In this document: positions 6,717 through 12,932 of the stretch, one piece after another
Layout: the number at the start of each line of letters is the position of its first letter
How positions within the stretch are numbered: position 1 is the first letter of the stretch
NCBI GenBank assembly: GCA_030425055.1
Contig: JAUHVN010000020.1
Span: forward strand, 1 to 18,262
Direction of reading: 5' to 3'
DNA length: 18,262 nucleotides
Source of the DNA: Actinomycetes bacterium
GTDB taxonomy: Bacteria > Actinomycetota > Actinomycetes > Actinomycetales > Microbacteriaceae
Notes under the pieces: model-generated
The model's database searches: none
What the model was told of the DNA's origin: nothing
The model's input: the letters and a program-made list of their open reading frames with translations, nothing else
Translations under genes and position numbers: made by a program

Positions 6717-8432
6717 ATGCACACCTCACCCACCTCGGTCGTGCTCGATCGCGTCACGTTCGCGTGGCCCGACGGCACGCCCGCACTCACCGACGTCTCC
6801 GGAGCGTTCGGCGCCGCCCGCACGGGCCTGGTCGGCCGCAACGGCTCGGGCAAGTCGACGCTGCTGCGTCTGATCGCCGGCGCGCTCGAACCCGACGCCG
6901 GTCACATCGACGCGCCCGCCGACATCGCGTGGCTGCCGCAGACGCTCACCCTCGCCGTCGACACCCCGGTCGCCGACCTGCTCGGCGTCGGCGGTGCCTT
7001 GCGCGGGCTGCGCGCGATCGAAGCGGGGGATGCCTCACCCCGCCACTTCGACGCGGTCGGCGACGACTGGGATGTCGAAGCCCGCGCGACCGTCGCCCTC
7101 GATGAGGTCGGCCTGCCGCCCGAGGCCCTCGACCGCCGCATCGGCGAGCTGTCGGGCGGCGAGGCCGTGCTCACGGCGATCGCCGGCATCCGGATGCGGC
7201 GTGCGCCGCTGACGCTGCTCGACGAGCCGACGAACAACCTCGACCGCGAGGCGCGTCGGCGACTCGGCGACCTCGTCGACCGGTGGCACGGCGCGCTGGT
7301 CGTCGTCAGCCACGACGTCGCCCTGCTCGAGCGCATGGACGAGACCGCCGAGCTCTACGGCAGCCGGCTGACGACGTTCGGCGGCCCGTACTCGCTGTAC
7401 GCCGACGCGCTCGGTCGCGAGCAGGATGCCGCACGCCAGGCTGAGCGAGCCGCCGCGCAGGCGGTCCGGCGCGAGAAGCGCGACCGCATCGAGACCGAGA
7501 CGAAGATCGCCCGGCGCAAGGCGGCCGGGCTCAAGGCGCAACACGAGAAGCGGGTGCCGAAGATCGTCGCGAACGGGCTGAAGCGCTCGCAGCAGGTGTC
7601 GTCGGGCAAGCTGCGCACCGAGGCATCCGATCGCGAGTCGGCCGCGCGTGCCGCACTGGATGCCGCCGAACGCCGCGTGCGCGACGACGACACCGTGCGC
7701 ATCGACCTGCCCGACACCGAGGTTCCCGCCGGCCGCCGCATCGCGACGATCCGGGTGGGCGACCGCGAGTGGATCGTCCAGGGGCCCGAGCGCATCGCGC
7801 TCATCGGCCCGAACGGCGTGGGCAAGACGACGCTGCTCGAGCATCTCGTGGGCGCCGCGCCGCGGGATGCCTCGGAACCGGATGCCTCAGAAAGGGCATC
7901 CCTCACAGTGGCCCCCCTCGCGCCGGCACCCCTCGCACCGGCGTCCGCCGTCGCGCACACCGACCGGGTCGGGTACCTGCCGCAGCGCGTCGACGGGCTC
8001 GACGATGCGGCATCCGTGCTCGAGAATGTGCAGGCGGCCGCGCCGCACCTGCCGACCGCCGAGGTGCGCAATCGGCTCGCGCGGTTCCTGATCCGCGGCG
8101 ACGCCGTCACGCGACCGGTGGGCGACCTGTCGGGAGGGGAGCGGTTCCGGGTGGCGCTCGCGCGCCTGCTGCTGGCCGATCCCGCGCCGCAGCTGCTGCT
8201 GCTCGACGAGCCGACCAACAACCTCGACCTCGACACGGTCGACGAGGTGGTCGCGGCGCTGTCGGCCTACCGCGGGGCGCTCATCGTGGTGAGCCACGAC
8301 GACGCGTTCCTCGCGCGGCTGCAGCCCGACACCGTCATCGAGCTGTCGCGCGACCCCGGCGTCGACGACCCCGGCGGCGACGACCCCGAAGACCCCGTTC
8401 ATCCGTCGCTTGTGCACGCCCAGGATGCCTGA
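6717..8432 (+). CDS. ABC-F family ATPase (ribosome-protection type)
   Basis: A 571-residue soluble protein with two ABC domains and no membrane segment, the ABC-F plan; such proteins bind the ribosomal E site and either protect from antibiotics or relieve stalling. Domain 1: Walker A GRNGSGKST (40-48), signature LSGGE (145-149), Walker B with E170 (LLDEPTNN), H-loop H199. Domain 2: Walker A GPNGVGKTT (364-372), signature LSGGE (471-475), Walker B with E499 (LLLLDEPTNN), H527. The charged interdomain linker (about 235-322, including KRVPKIVANGLKRSQQVSSG) resembles actinobacterial resistance ABC-Fs, so MLS-type resistance is plausible but unproven. The start is fixed by GAAGGA six bases upstream. 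Odd points are a low-complexity insert at 383-409 built from short tandem repeats, and a C terminus (last ~12 residues) encoded inside palindromic repeat copy B. Confidence 0.9.
   Translation: MHTSPTSVVLDRVTFAWPDGTPALTDVSGAFGAARTGLVGRNGSGKSTLLRLIAGALEPDAGHIDAPADIAWLPQTLTLAVDTPVADLLGVGGALRGLRAIEAGDASPRHFDAVGDDWDVEARATVALDEVGLPPEALDRRIGELSGGEAVLTAIAGIRMRRAPLTLLDEPTNNLDREARRRLGDLVDRWHGALVVVSHDVALLERMDETAELYGSRLTTFGGPYSLYADALGREQDAARQAERAAAQAVRREKRDRIETETKIARRKAAGLKAQHEKRVPKIVANGLKRSQQVSSGKLRTEASDRESAARAALDAAERRVRDDDTVRIDLPDTEVPAGRRIATIRVGDREWIVQGPERIALIGPNGVGKTTLLEHLVGAAPRDASEPDASERASLTVAPLAPAPLAPASAVAHTDRVGYLPQRVDGLDDAASVLENVQAAAPHLPTAEVRNRLARFLIRGDAVTRPVGDLSGGERFRVALARLLLADPAPQLLLLDEPTNNLDLDTVDEVVAALSAYRGALIVVSHDDAFLARLQPDTVIELSRDPGVDDPGGDDPEDPVHPSLVHAQDA
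7865..7943 (+). repeat. Two 15-bp tandem duplications inside the ABC-F gene
   Basis: GGATGCCTCGGAACC (7865-7879) is followed by GGATGCCTCAGAAAG (7880-7894), then GGCATCC. A second pair, CCCCTCGCGCCGGCA (7914-7928) and CCCCTCGCACCGGCG (7929-7943), follows. Both have a period of five codons, so the frame is kept, giving a Ser/Pro/Ala-rich insert (about residues 383-409) between Walker A and the Q-loop of domain 2. Confidence 0.7.
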
Positions 8433-8460
8433 ACGCGTGCATACGTGACGGATGAACGGG
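8394..8460. repeat. Palindromic repeat, copy B (3' end of ABC-F gene)
   Basis: Two 26-nt arms (8394-8419 and 8435-8460) pair with three mismatches around a 15-nt loop. The arms contain CCCGTTCATCCGTC and TGCACGC, matching copy A. The left arm and loop encode the last ABC-F codons, and the stop at 8430-8432 is in the loop. It lies between convergent genes, where a bidirectional terminator would be useful; no T run is present. Confidence 0.75.
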
Positions 8461-8472
8461 GGCGGCGGGACC

Positions 8473-8874
8473 TCAGCGCGCCAGGAACCACCCGAGCACG
8501 GCGAGCGCGAGCACGTTGAGCACGACGGTGCCCCAGAACGCGCGGCGGAACGACCGCTTGCGGGTCTTATGGCGGAACACCTGCTGTGCGACGAGCGCGC
8601 CGGGCCATCCGGCCACGAGTCCGAGCAGCAGCAGGGTGCTCTCGGGCGTGCGACGCGCGCCCGCACGGCCGGCGGCGCGCTTGTCGAGGCCGTACGCCGC
8701 GAAGGTGACGACGCTGACGACCGCATACACAGCGGCGATCCACCACGGCAGCGGCACGATGAGCGTCGCGAGCGCGAGCGCGACGGCGAACACCACCAGC
8801 ACGCCCCAGCTGAGGCCGGCGGGCAGGGGCCGCGAGAGGTCGCGCGGCCGGTCTTGGGTGCGGTCGAGACTCAT
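8473..8874 (-). CDS. DUF1294 family membrane protein
   Basis: A 133-residue inner-membrane protein of the DUF1294 family, function unknown. The family core is clear: YGLDKRAAGRAGARRTPESTL (after the second helix), then WPGALVAQQVFRHKTRKRSF, then FWGTVVLNVLALAVL as the last helix. Four hydrophobic segments are visible. The family also occurs fused to cold-shock domains; here it stands alone. The ATG at 8874 has AGAGG six bases upstream. It lies directly downstream of the HsmA-like gene on the same strand; the 52 nt between them are an iterated repeat of stop-start junctions. Confidence 0.88.
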   Translation of the reverse strand: MSLDRTQDRPRDLSRPLPAGLSWGVLVVFAVALALATLIVPLPWWIAAVYAVVSVVTFAAYGLDKRAAGRAGARRTPESTLLLLGLVAGWPGALVAQQVFRHKTRKRSFRRAFWGTVVLNVLALAVLGWFLAR

Positions 8875-8933
8875 CGGTCGCCTCTCATCGGGTGACGCTC
8901 ATCGGTCGCCTCTCATCGGGTGATGCTCATCGG
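8870..8933 (-). repeat. 14-bp-period repeat forming an ATGA ladder
   Basis: CTCATCGG occurs five times at exact 14-nt steps (8870, 8884, 8898, 8912, 8926), as two 28-bp units differing by one base plus a partial third. On the minus strand each copy reads CCGATGAG. The four upstream ATGs (8930, 8916, 8902, 8888) each open a five-codon ORF (MSITR, MRGDR, MSVTR, MRGDR) whose TGA overlaps the next ATG. The last step is the DUF1294 start. The ladder begins at the HsmA-like stop, whose own last codons read MITSR. Confidence 0.85.
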
Positions 8934-9325
8934 GACGTGATCATCGCGCCCGCGGCCCCGGCGATGTACGGGATCAGCCAGATCGCCCAGACGACGACGC
9001 TGAAGCGGTGGAAGTTCTGCTTCTCGTTCTCGCGGCCCCGCACCAGCACGACGATCGCCCACACGAGGTGCACGGCCATGAGCAGGATGGCGGCTGTGCC
9101 GGTCCACGCCATGAGGGTGTCGGCACCGCTCGCCTCGACGCCGGTCGCGCGCCGCTCGGCGGCGATCTGCGTCATGAGGAACGTTCCGGTCGCATCCGCG
9201 GCGAGGCCGAGGGCGAAGAACGCGACGTGCCACCACTTCAGCGTCCGCTGGATGCGTTCGGCCCACACGCCGATCGTGTAGAAGACGAGCGCGAGCGTGA
9301 TGATGACGATGGCGGGCACGAGCAC
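8927..9325 (-). CDS. TIGR03987/HsmA-like membrane protein
   Basis: A 132-residue protein with four hydrophobic helices. It begins (V/M)LVPAIVIITLALVFYTIGVWAE, then has LKWWHVAFFALGLAADATGTFLM and HLVWAIVVLVRGRENEKQNFH, which fit the small TIGR03987/HsmA membrane family as I know it; its function is not established. The GTG at 9325 lies 6 nt behind TAGACT (minus strand, 9332-9337), a -10-like box, so translation may be leaderless. It forms a likely two-gene operon with DUF1294. The stop codon starts the 14-bp repeat ladder. Confidence 0.75.
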   Translation of the reverse strand: MLVPAIVIITLALVFYTIGVWAERIQRTLKWWHVAFFALGLAADATGTFLMTQIAAERRATGVEASGADTLMAWTGTAAILLMAVHLVWAIVVLVRGRENEKQNFHRFSVVVWAIWLIPYIAGAAGAMITSR

Positions 9326-9388
9326 GTTGCGAGTCTAGGTGGATGCCACACGAGCGGAGTGTTCCGTCCGAGCGCGCGCCGACATGAG

Positions 9389-9394
9389 TATGGT
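9389..9394 (+). promoter_or_regulatory. -10 box deciding the glycosyltransferase start
   Basis: TATGGT is followed by 7 nt and then GTG at 9402, the spacing of a leaderless transcript. This favours GTG 9402 over the ATGs at 9384 and 9390, which have no Shine-Dalgarno. No clear -35 is seen. Confidence 0.4.
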
Positions 9395-9401
9395 GGGGGT
9401 C

Positions 9402-10235
9402 GTGTCACTGGGGTTGAGGGTCACGGTCGTGATTCCGTGCCGCAATGACGCCGATTTCCTCGAGCAGTGTCTCACCGCGCTGGCGGCGCAGACGCATCCC
9501 GTCGACCGTGTGATCGTGGTCGACAACGGCAGTACCGACGGCTCTGCCACAGTCGCGCAGCGGCACGGTGCGATGCTCGTGAAGGAGCGGCTCGTCGGCA
9601 TCTGGCCGGCCGCGGCGCGCGGTTACGACGAGGCCCTCGCAGGTGGGGCGGACCTCATTGCGCGGCTCGATGCCGACTCGCGGCCGCACGCCGACTGGAT
9701 CTCGCGACTCGTGCGTGCGTTCGTCGCCGACTCCGATCTCGGGGTGCTCACCGGTGGCTCGGAGTTCTACGGCGCGAGTCCGCTCGTCAATCGCCTCGGC
9801 GACCGATGGTACGTCGGCGGCGGCCACTACTGGATCAAGAAGTGGCTCGGCATCCCGCTCGTGTTCGGCTCGAACTTCGCGATGCGGGCGGCGGTGTGGC
9901 AGCGCGTGCGCGACCAGGTCGATCGCACGAACGCGCGCATCCACGACGACCTCGACCTCACGATCCGGCTGCGCGAAGACGACGGTGTGCGCTACGACCC
10001 CGAACTGCGGATGCCGGTGTCAGCCCGTCCGCTCGTGACGCAGCGCGGTCTGTGGCGACGCGTGTGGCGGGTGGTGCCGACGTTCGCGGTGAGCTGGCCC
10101 GAGGGTGCGGCGTGGAATCGCCGTGGGGATGCCGCATGGGCGCCCGACGAGGAGTGGTCGGTCGACGATGAGTGGGTCGCCGCCGACGAGGCATGGGCGG
10201 GCGACGAGGACTGGACGCCCGAGTTCGGGCGGTAG
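9402..10235 (+). CDS. Family 2 glycosyltransferase with acidic Trp-repeat tail
   Basis: About 277 residues. The N terminus is a GT-A fold: VTVVIPCRNDADFLEQCL, then VIVVDNGSTDGS (nucleotide-sugar site) and ARLDADSRPHADWI (the DXD metal motif region). A later HDDLDLTIRLRE fits the acidic catalytic-base motif. It transfers a sugar from a nucleotide donor to an unknown acceptor, perhaps a cell-wall glycan or lipid. No strong membrane helix is seen, unlike many processive GT2 enzymes. The last ~35 residues are very acidic with Trp at near-regular steps (DEEW, DDEW, DEAW, DEDW). GTG 9402 is preferred from the -10 spacing; ATG 9384 would add six residues. It stands alone on its strand with no cell-wall cluster nearby. 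Confidence 0.82.
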   Translation: MSLGLRVTVVIPCRNDADFLEQCLTALAAQTHPVDRVIVVDNGSTDGSATVAQRHGAMLVKERLVGIWPAAARGYDEALAGGADLIARLDADSRPHADWISRLVRAFVADSDLGVLTGGSEFYGASPLVNRLGDRWYVGGGHYWIKKWLGIPLVFGSNFAMRAAVWQRVRDQVDRTNARIHDDLDLTIRLREDDGVRYDPELRMPVSARPLVTQRGLWRRVWRVVPTFAVSWPEGAAWNRRGDAAWAPDEEWSVDDEWVAADEAWAGDEDWTPEFGR

Positions 10236-10259
10236 GCGCTCGCGCGCGTCCAGGTGTCG

Positions 10260-10275
10260 GGCGCGTTCAGGCGCC
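10260..10275. terminator. Weak hairpin between convergent genes
   Basis: GGCGC-GTTCAG-GCGCC lies between the stops of the glycosyltransferase (plus) and the DUF1905 gene (minus). It is short and lacks a T run. CGTTCAGGCG is repeated at 10264 and 10281. Confidence 0.3.
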
Positions 10276-10283
10276 GGGGACGT

Positions 10284-10583
10284 TCAGGCGTCGAGCACCT
10301 CGAGGCGGACGGTGACCGGCCCGCCGTCTTCGAGCTGCTCGGCGTCGCGCACCTTCTTCTTGAGCGGCAGAACATAGGTGCCGCTCTGCTTGTCGGGGAA
10401 GATCGAGGTCGCCCACTCCGACCCGCCGACGCGCGCCTTCACGCGCACCGACCCGAACCCGCGCGGAGGCCGGGGGAGCTCCTGGATGTCGGCGCTCAGC
10501 TCTTCGGGCACCGACGTGAAGTACCACGAGGCGTCGTCGCGGGCATCCCAGCGGAACACCTCGCCCTCGAATTCGACGATCAC
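10284..10583 (-). CDS. DUF1905 domain protein
   Basis: A 99-residue single-domain beta-barrel-like protein of the DUF1905 family, function unknown. Recognisable features are the opening IVEFEGEVFRWDARDDASWYF and the core GFGSVRVKARVGGSEWATSIF followed by SGTYVLPLKKKVRDAEQL and VTVRLEVLD. The start is GTG at 10583, overlapping the stop of the SRPBCC gene by four bases (GTGA), so it is translated in coupling with it. Family members are often stand-alone or fused to YdeI-type domains; the pairing with a SRPBCC protein suggests a small-molecule-binding role, which is inference. Confidence 0.88.
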   Translation of the reverse strand: MIVEFEGEVFRWDARDDASWYFTSVPEELSADIQELPRPPRGFGSVRVKARVGGSEWATSIFPDKQSGTYVLPLKKKVRDAEQLEDGGPVTVRLEVLDA

Positions 10584-11083
10584 GTGTCGGGCTCGCTGTC
10601 ATCCGGGGGAGTTCCGTGCCGTTGGACGAGTCGCTGCAGGCAGTCCGCCCAACCCTCCACGTGGTTGTCGCGGTCGGCTTCGTCGGCGAACCCCGAGTGC
10701 ACGACGCGCACGCGGGTCGCGGCCCCAGGGCCCGACGCATCCTTCGACAGATCCGGGTCGGTCGAGGTGCGGCCGAGGTCTCCTGACTCGGTGACCGGGT
10801 GGAGGCTCAGTTCGACCTCGGTGACGGATTCCTCCTCGCCCCGCCAGCGCCACTGCAGCCGCAGCGTATTCGGGGGCTCGAGCTCGACGATGGTCGCGTC
10901 GACGGCGATGCCGGCGGGGTCGGACGACACCGACCACGGCCCGCCGGGAACCGGCTGCACCTCGGCGTACGGGTCCATGCGCTCGGGCCAGAACCACTCG
11001 GCGATCGCGACGGGATCGGTGACGTCGTTCCAGACGACATCGGCGGGCGCGGCGACGAGCACTTCGTCGGTCAGCTCGAACAT
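10580..11083 (-). CDS. SRPBCC (AHSA1/START-like) domain protein
   Basis: A 167-residue protein with the START/Bet v1 helix-grip fold typical of AHSA1-type proteins. The opening MFELTDEVLVAAPADVVWNDVTDPVAIAEWFWPE is the characteristic first strand and helix with a Trp-rich cavity edge. The end has HVEGWADCLQRLVQ, matching the long C-terminal helix with the usual GW..L..L pattern. Such proteins bind hydrophobic ligands or act in stress adaptation; the ligand is unknown. The ATG at 11083 lies 7 nt behind TAGCGT (minus strand, 11091-11096), so it may be leaderless. A start further upstream would cross this box. It overlaps DUF1905 and is divergent from the MarR gene 92 nt away, which may regulate it. 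Confidence 0.85.
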   Translation of the reverse strand: MFELTDEVLVAAPADVVWNDVTDPVAIAEWFWPERMDPYAEVQPVPGGPWSVSSDPAGIAVDATIVELEPPNTLRLQWRWRGEEESVTEVELSLHPVTESGDLGRTSTDPDLSKDASGPGAATRVRVVHSGFADEADRDNHVEGWADCLQRLVQRHGTPPDDSEPDT

Positions 11084-11163
11084 GCCGCCAACGCTAGCCC
11101 GCGTTGCCGACATGCGGGACGCCGAATCGTACACGGAGGCCGGAATCCGCTTGAGCGTCGGCG

Positions 11164-11169
11164 TAGAGT
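11164..11169 (+). promoter_or_regulatory. -10 box of the MarR gene
   Basis: TAGAGT ends 6 nt before the ATG at 11176, the leaderless spacing. The 92-nt divergent gap 11084-11175 also holds the minus-strand box TAGCGT. No clear palindrome is seen in it. Confidence 0.45.
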
Positions 11170-11175
11170 TGCACG

Positions 11176-12015
11176 ATGCATCCCGAGCAGCGCAGCATCC
11201 CGGCGTTGGTGCATGCGTTCGTGCTCATGGCGAGGATCACCGTCCGCATCTCGCGAGTGACGCCGCCGACTCTCGACGGCGTGGAGTACTCGAACCTCAT
11301 GGTGCGGATCCTCATCGCGCTCGATGCGACCGGTGGGTGCACGCCGAGCGAGCTGGCCGACCGGCTGGGTGTCGCGCGCAGCGCGATCTCGCGCACGCTG
11401 CGGCAACTGCACACCCGTGGCATCGTCTCGCGCCGTGTCGACACCAAGGACATGCGCTACGTGCGCCTGCGCCTGTCGGCGAAGGGGCGTCGCAGCCTCG
11501 ACGAGTTCCTGGAGTCGGTGGTCGTCGCTGCCGCTGACATCGAACCGCTCGTCGATGAATTGGCGCGCGTGCTCGAGGTCGACCGCGCCGAGCTGCCGCT
11601 GCGCGAGGACGTCACGCTGCTGGAACTGCTTGACGCCCTGGGCGAGTCGGGCTCGAGCGCGGTGGCCGAACTCCTGCCGCTCGAACAGTCGCACGCCGTC
11701 GGCAGTGCGACGCCGCGGTTCGTGCTCCTCGCGGCGCGAGACCGCGGATCCGCCTCGATCGACGACATCTCGGCACTGCTCGGCATCGAGACGACGCGAG
11801 TGCTCGCGGCATCCGACCAGTTGCGCGAGGTCGGACTCGTCGTGAATCCCGATGCCGACCGGCTCACGTCCACGAGCGTGTTGACTCTGTCGACGGATGC
11901 CGCGGCGCTGGTCGATGCACAGGCGACGACGTCCGCTCCGCGCCTGCTCGAGATGCTGCGCGACCTGGACTCGCTGTGCCGATCCGCCGACCGTGTGAGC
12001 GCGACCGAGCGCTGA
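11176..12015 (+). CDS. MarR-family regulator with two winged-helix domains
   Basis: A 279-residue predicted DNA-binding protein. Domain 1 (about 10-125) is a MarR fold with helix-turn-helix at 55-82 (CTPSELADRLGVARSAISRTLRQLHTRG, split by eye) and a wing ending RYVRLRLSAKGRRSL. MarR proteins are normally ~150 residues; here a second helix-turn-helix-like unit follows at about 180-250: DDISALLGIETTRVLAASDQ, then LREVGLVV and a strand-rich wing. The protein may therefore be a pseudo-dimer or bind two half-sites as a monomer. The second copy is diverged and lacks the basic residues of the first wing, so it may be only structural. The target is unknown; the divergent SRPBCC-DUF1905 pair is the obvious candidate. 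Confidence 0.8.
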   Translation: MHPEQRSIPALVHAFVLMARITVRISRVTPPTLDGVEYSNLMVRILIALDATGGCTPSELADRLGVARSAISRTLRQLHTRGIVSRRVDTKDMRYVRLRLSAKGRRSLDEFLESVVVAAADIEPLVDELARVLEVDRAELPLREDVTLLELLDALGESGSSAVAELLPLEQSHAVGSATPRFVLLAARDRGSASIDDISALLGIETTRVLAASDQLREVGLVVNPDADRLTSTSVLTLSTDAAALVDAQATTSAPRLLEMLRDLDSLCRSADRVSATER

Positions 12016-12262
12016 GACGTCCGCTCGCGTTGTCAACTATTTACAGCAGTCGTCCTGCTGTCCTAGTCTGATCGGACTGCCGCGCGACATCGCCCAGGAT
12101 GCCGCCGCGCCTCGCAGAGGGGGCGATCGAGTTCTCTCCGCCCTTCGTCGGCGCATGTGGAGGGGCCCTGCGCCTGAGCCGCCTTGCCCTGGAGCACTTG
12201 TCAGCCTCCGGGGCAGGGTGGCGCCGAGCGGTCCTCTCGCCGCGGCGCGACAACGAGGACAA
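12016..12262. other. Convergent intergenic gap with inverted repeats
   Basis: No convincing gene. Besides the hairpin at 12182-12218 it holds ACAGCAG-TCGTC-CTGCTGT (12043-12061) in a locally AT-rich stretch, TTACAG and TAGTCT 17 nt apart (12041-12046, 12064-12069) as a weak plus-strand promoter candidate, and a GC-palindrome CGCCGCGGCG near 12239. It may hold terminators only, or a small RNA. Confidence 0.35.
12182..12218. terminator. 13-bp hairpin between convergent genes
   Basis: 12182-12194 pairs fully with 12206-12218 when two G-U pairs are allowed in the plus-strand RNA, leaving an 11-nt loop (CACTTGTCAGC). The core is TGCCCTGGAG / CTCCGGGGCA. No T run follows on either strand. It may end transcripts of the MarR gene and of the DUF6176-like gene. 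Confidence 0.5.
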
Positions 12263-12715
12263 CTAGACGCTGCCGGTCGCGCCCCACTGCCGCATCGCCT
12301 CGAGCAGGTGCGCGGGCGTGAGCATGAACATCGGTTCGAGCTCCTCCCACCCGGGCTCCTTGACGCGTCTGCTGTAGGCGGCGTGCGCGGCATCCACGGG
12401 GTTCGACTCGTCGAGCGGGCCGCCGTCTTCGCCCATGAGCGCGAGGTGGTAGATCCACAGCGACCCGTCGGCCTCGCGATGGCGGAAGGTCGCCTCGAAC
12501 ACGGCGCGTTCGGCGGGCAGCGTGTCGAGGCACTCGTCGTAGCGGTCGGTGAGCATCGTCATCCACTCGTCGACGACGTCTTCCTGCCCTTCGAGGATGC
12601 GTGACCTGCTGAGTTCCAGCCGCAGTCCCGGCGGCACGGTGGGCGGCATCGCGTGTCCCGCGAAGTCGCGCGGGACGGGACGGAACGGGATGCTGCGGGC
12701 CGGCAGTTCGCTCAT
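12263..12715 (-). CDS. DUF6176-like small protein
   Basis: A 150-residue soluble protein. After a short Pro-rich start (MSELPARSIPFRPVPRD) it has a ferredoxin-like segment: LRLELSRSRILEGQEDVVDEWMTML, then a long helix, then VFEATFRHREADGSLWIYHLALMGEDG. That order (a strand ending in a charged loop, a Trp-containing helix, then paired strands) fits the DUF6176 family as I remember it; the function is unknown. A helical C-terminal part ends LTPAHLLEAMRQWGA. I chose ATG 12715 because the frame upstream is Gly/Arg/Trp-rich translation of the C-rich repeat patch. No good Shine-Dalgarno is visible, and ATG 12733 is possible. Confidence 0.6.
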   Translation of the reverse strand: MSELPARSIPFRPVPRDFAGHAMPPTVPPGLRLELSRSRILEGQEDVVDEWMTMLTDRYDECLDTLPAERAVFEATFRHREADGSLWIYHLALMGEDGGPLDESNPVDAAHAAYSRRVKEPGWEELEPMFMLTPAHLLEAMRQWGATGSV

Positions 12716-12780
12716 GCGAGAACTGTCCCACATCGACACCGCGCGCGACACGGCGAAGGGCGCCCACAGGCACGTTCCCT

Positions 12781-12929
12781 GCCCGCCCGCCCGCCACCCC
12801 ACGGCGGGGTTCCGGGCACCCCCCCGCCACCCCAGGCCTGCACTCCAGCCGCCCGACCGACCGACCGACCGTCGCGGTGCCGCGGCCGCCGGCCACCCCA
12901 ACCCGCACTCCGCCCGCCCGACGGCGGGG
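12781..12929. repeat. C-rich direct repeats and (GACC)4
   Basis: Two imperfect ~32-nt direct repeats lie at 12826-12857 and 12892-12922, sharing GCCACCCCA, GCACTCC and CCGCCCGAC. A partial third begins at 12793. Between them is GACC four times in tandem (12855-12870). CCCGCC/GGCGGG inverted repeats occur at 12790-12808 and 12913-12928. The patch fills the gap between the HNH gene and the DUF6176-like gene; no gene is seen. Confidence 0.6.
12913..12928 (-). terminator. GC hairpin after the HNH gene
   Basis: CCCGCC-CGAC-GGCGGG begins 4 nt past the HNH stop on the minus strand. It is a compact GC stem without a T run, so only a candidate terminator. Confidence 0.35.
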
Positions 12930-12932
12930 CCG

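Noticed and set aside
6717..8432. ABC-F gene as self-resistance in an antibiotic biosynthesis cluster
   Set aside because: No biosynthetic genes lie in the window; neighbours are ordinary metabolic and membrane genes.
6425..8460. Composite transposon bounded by the palindromic repeats
   Set aside because: No transposase, terminal inverted ends or target duplication is visible; the copies look like hairpin elements.
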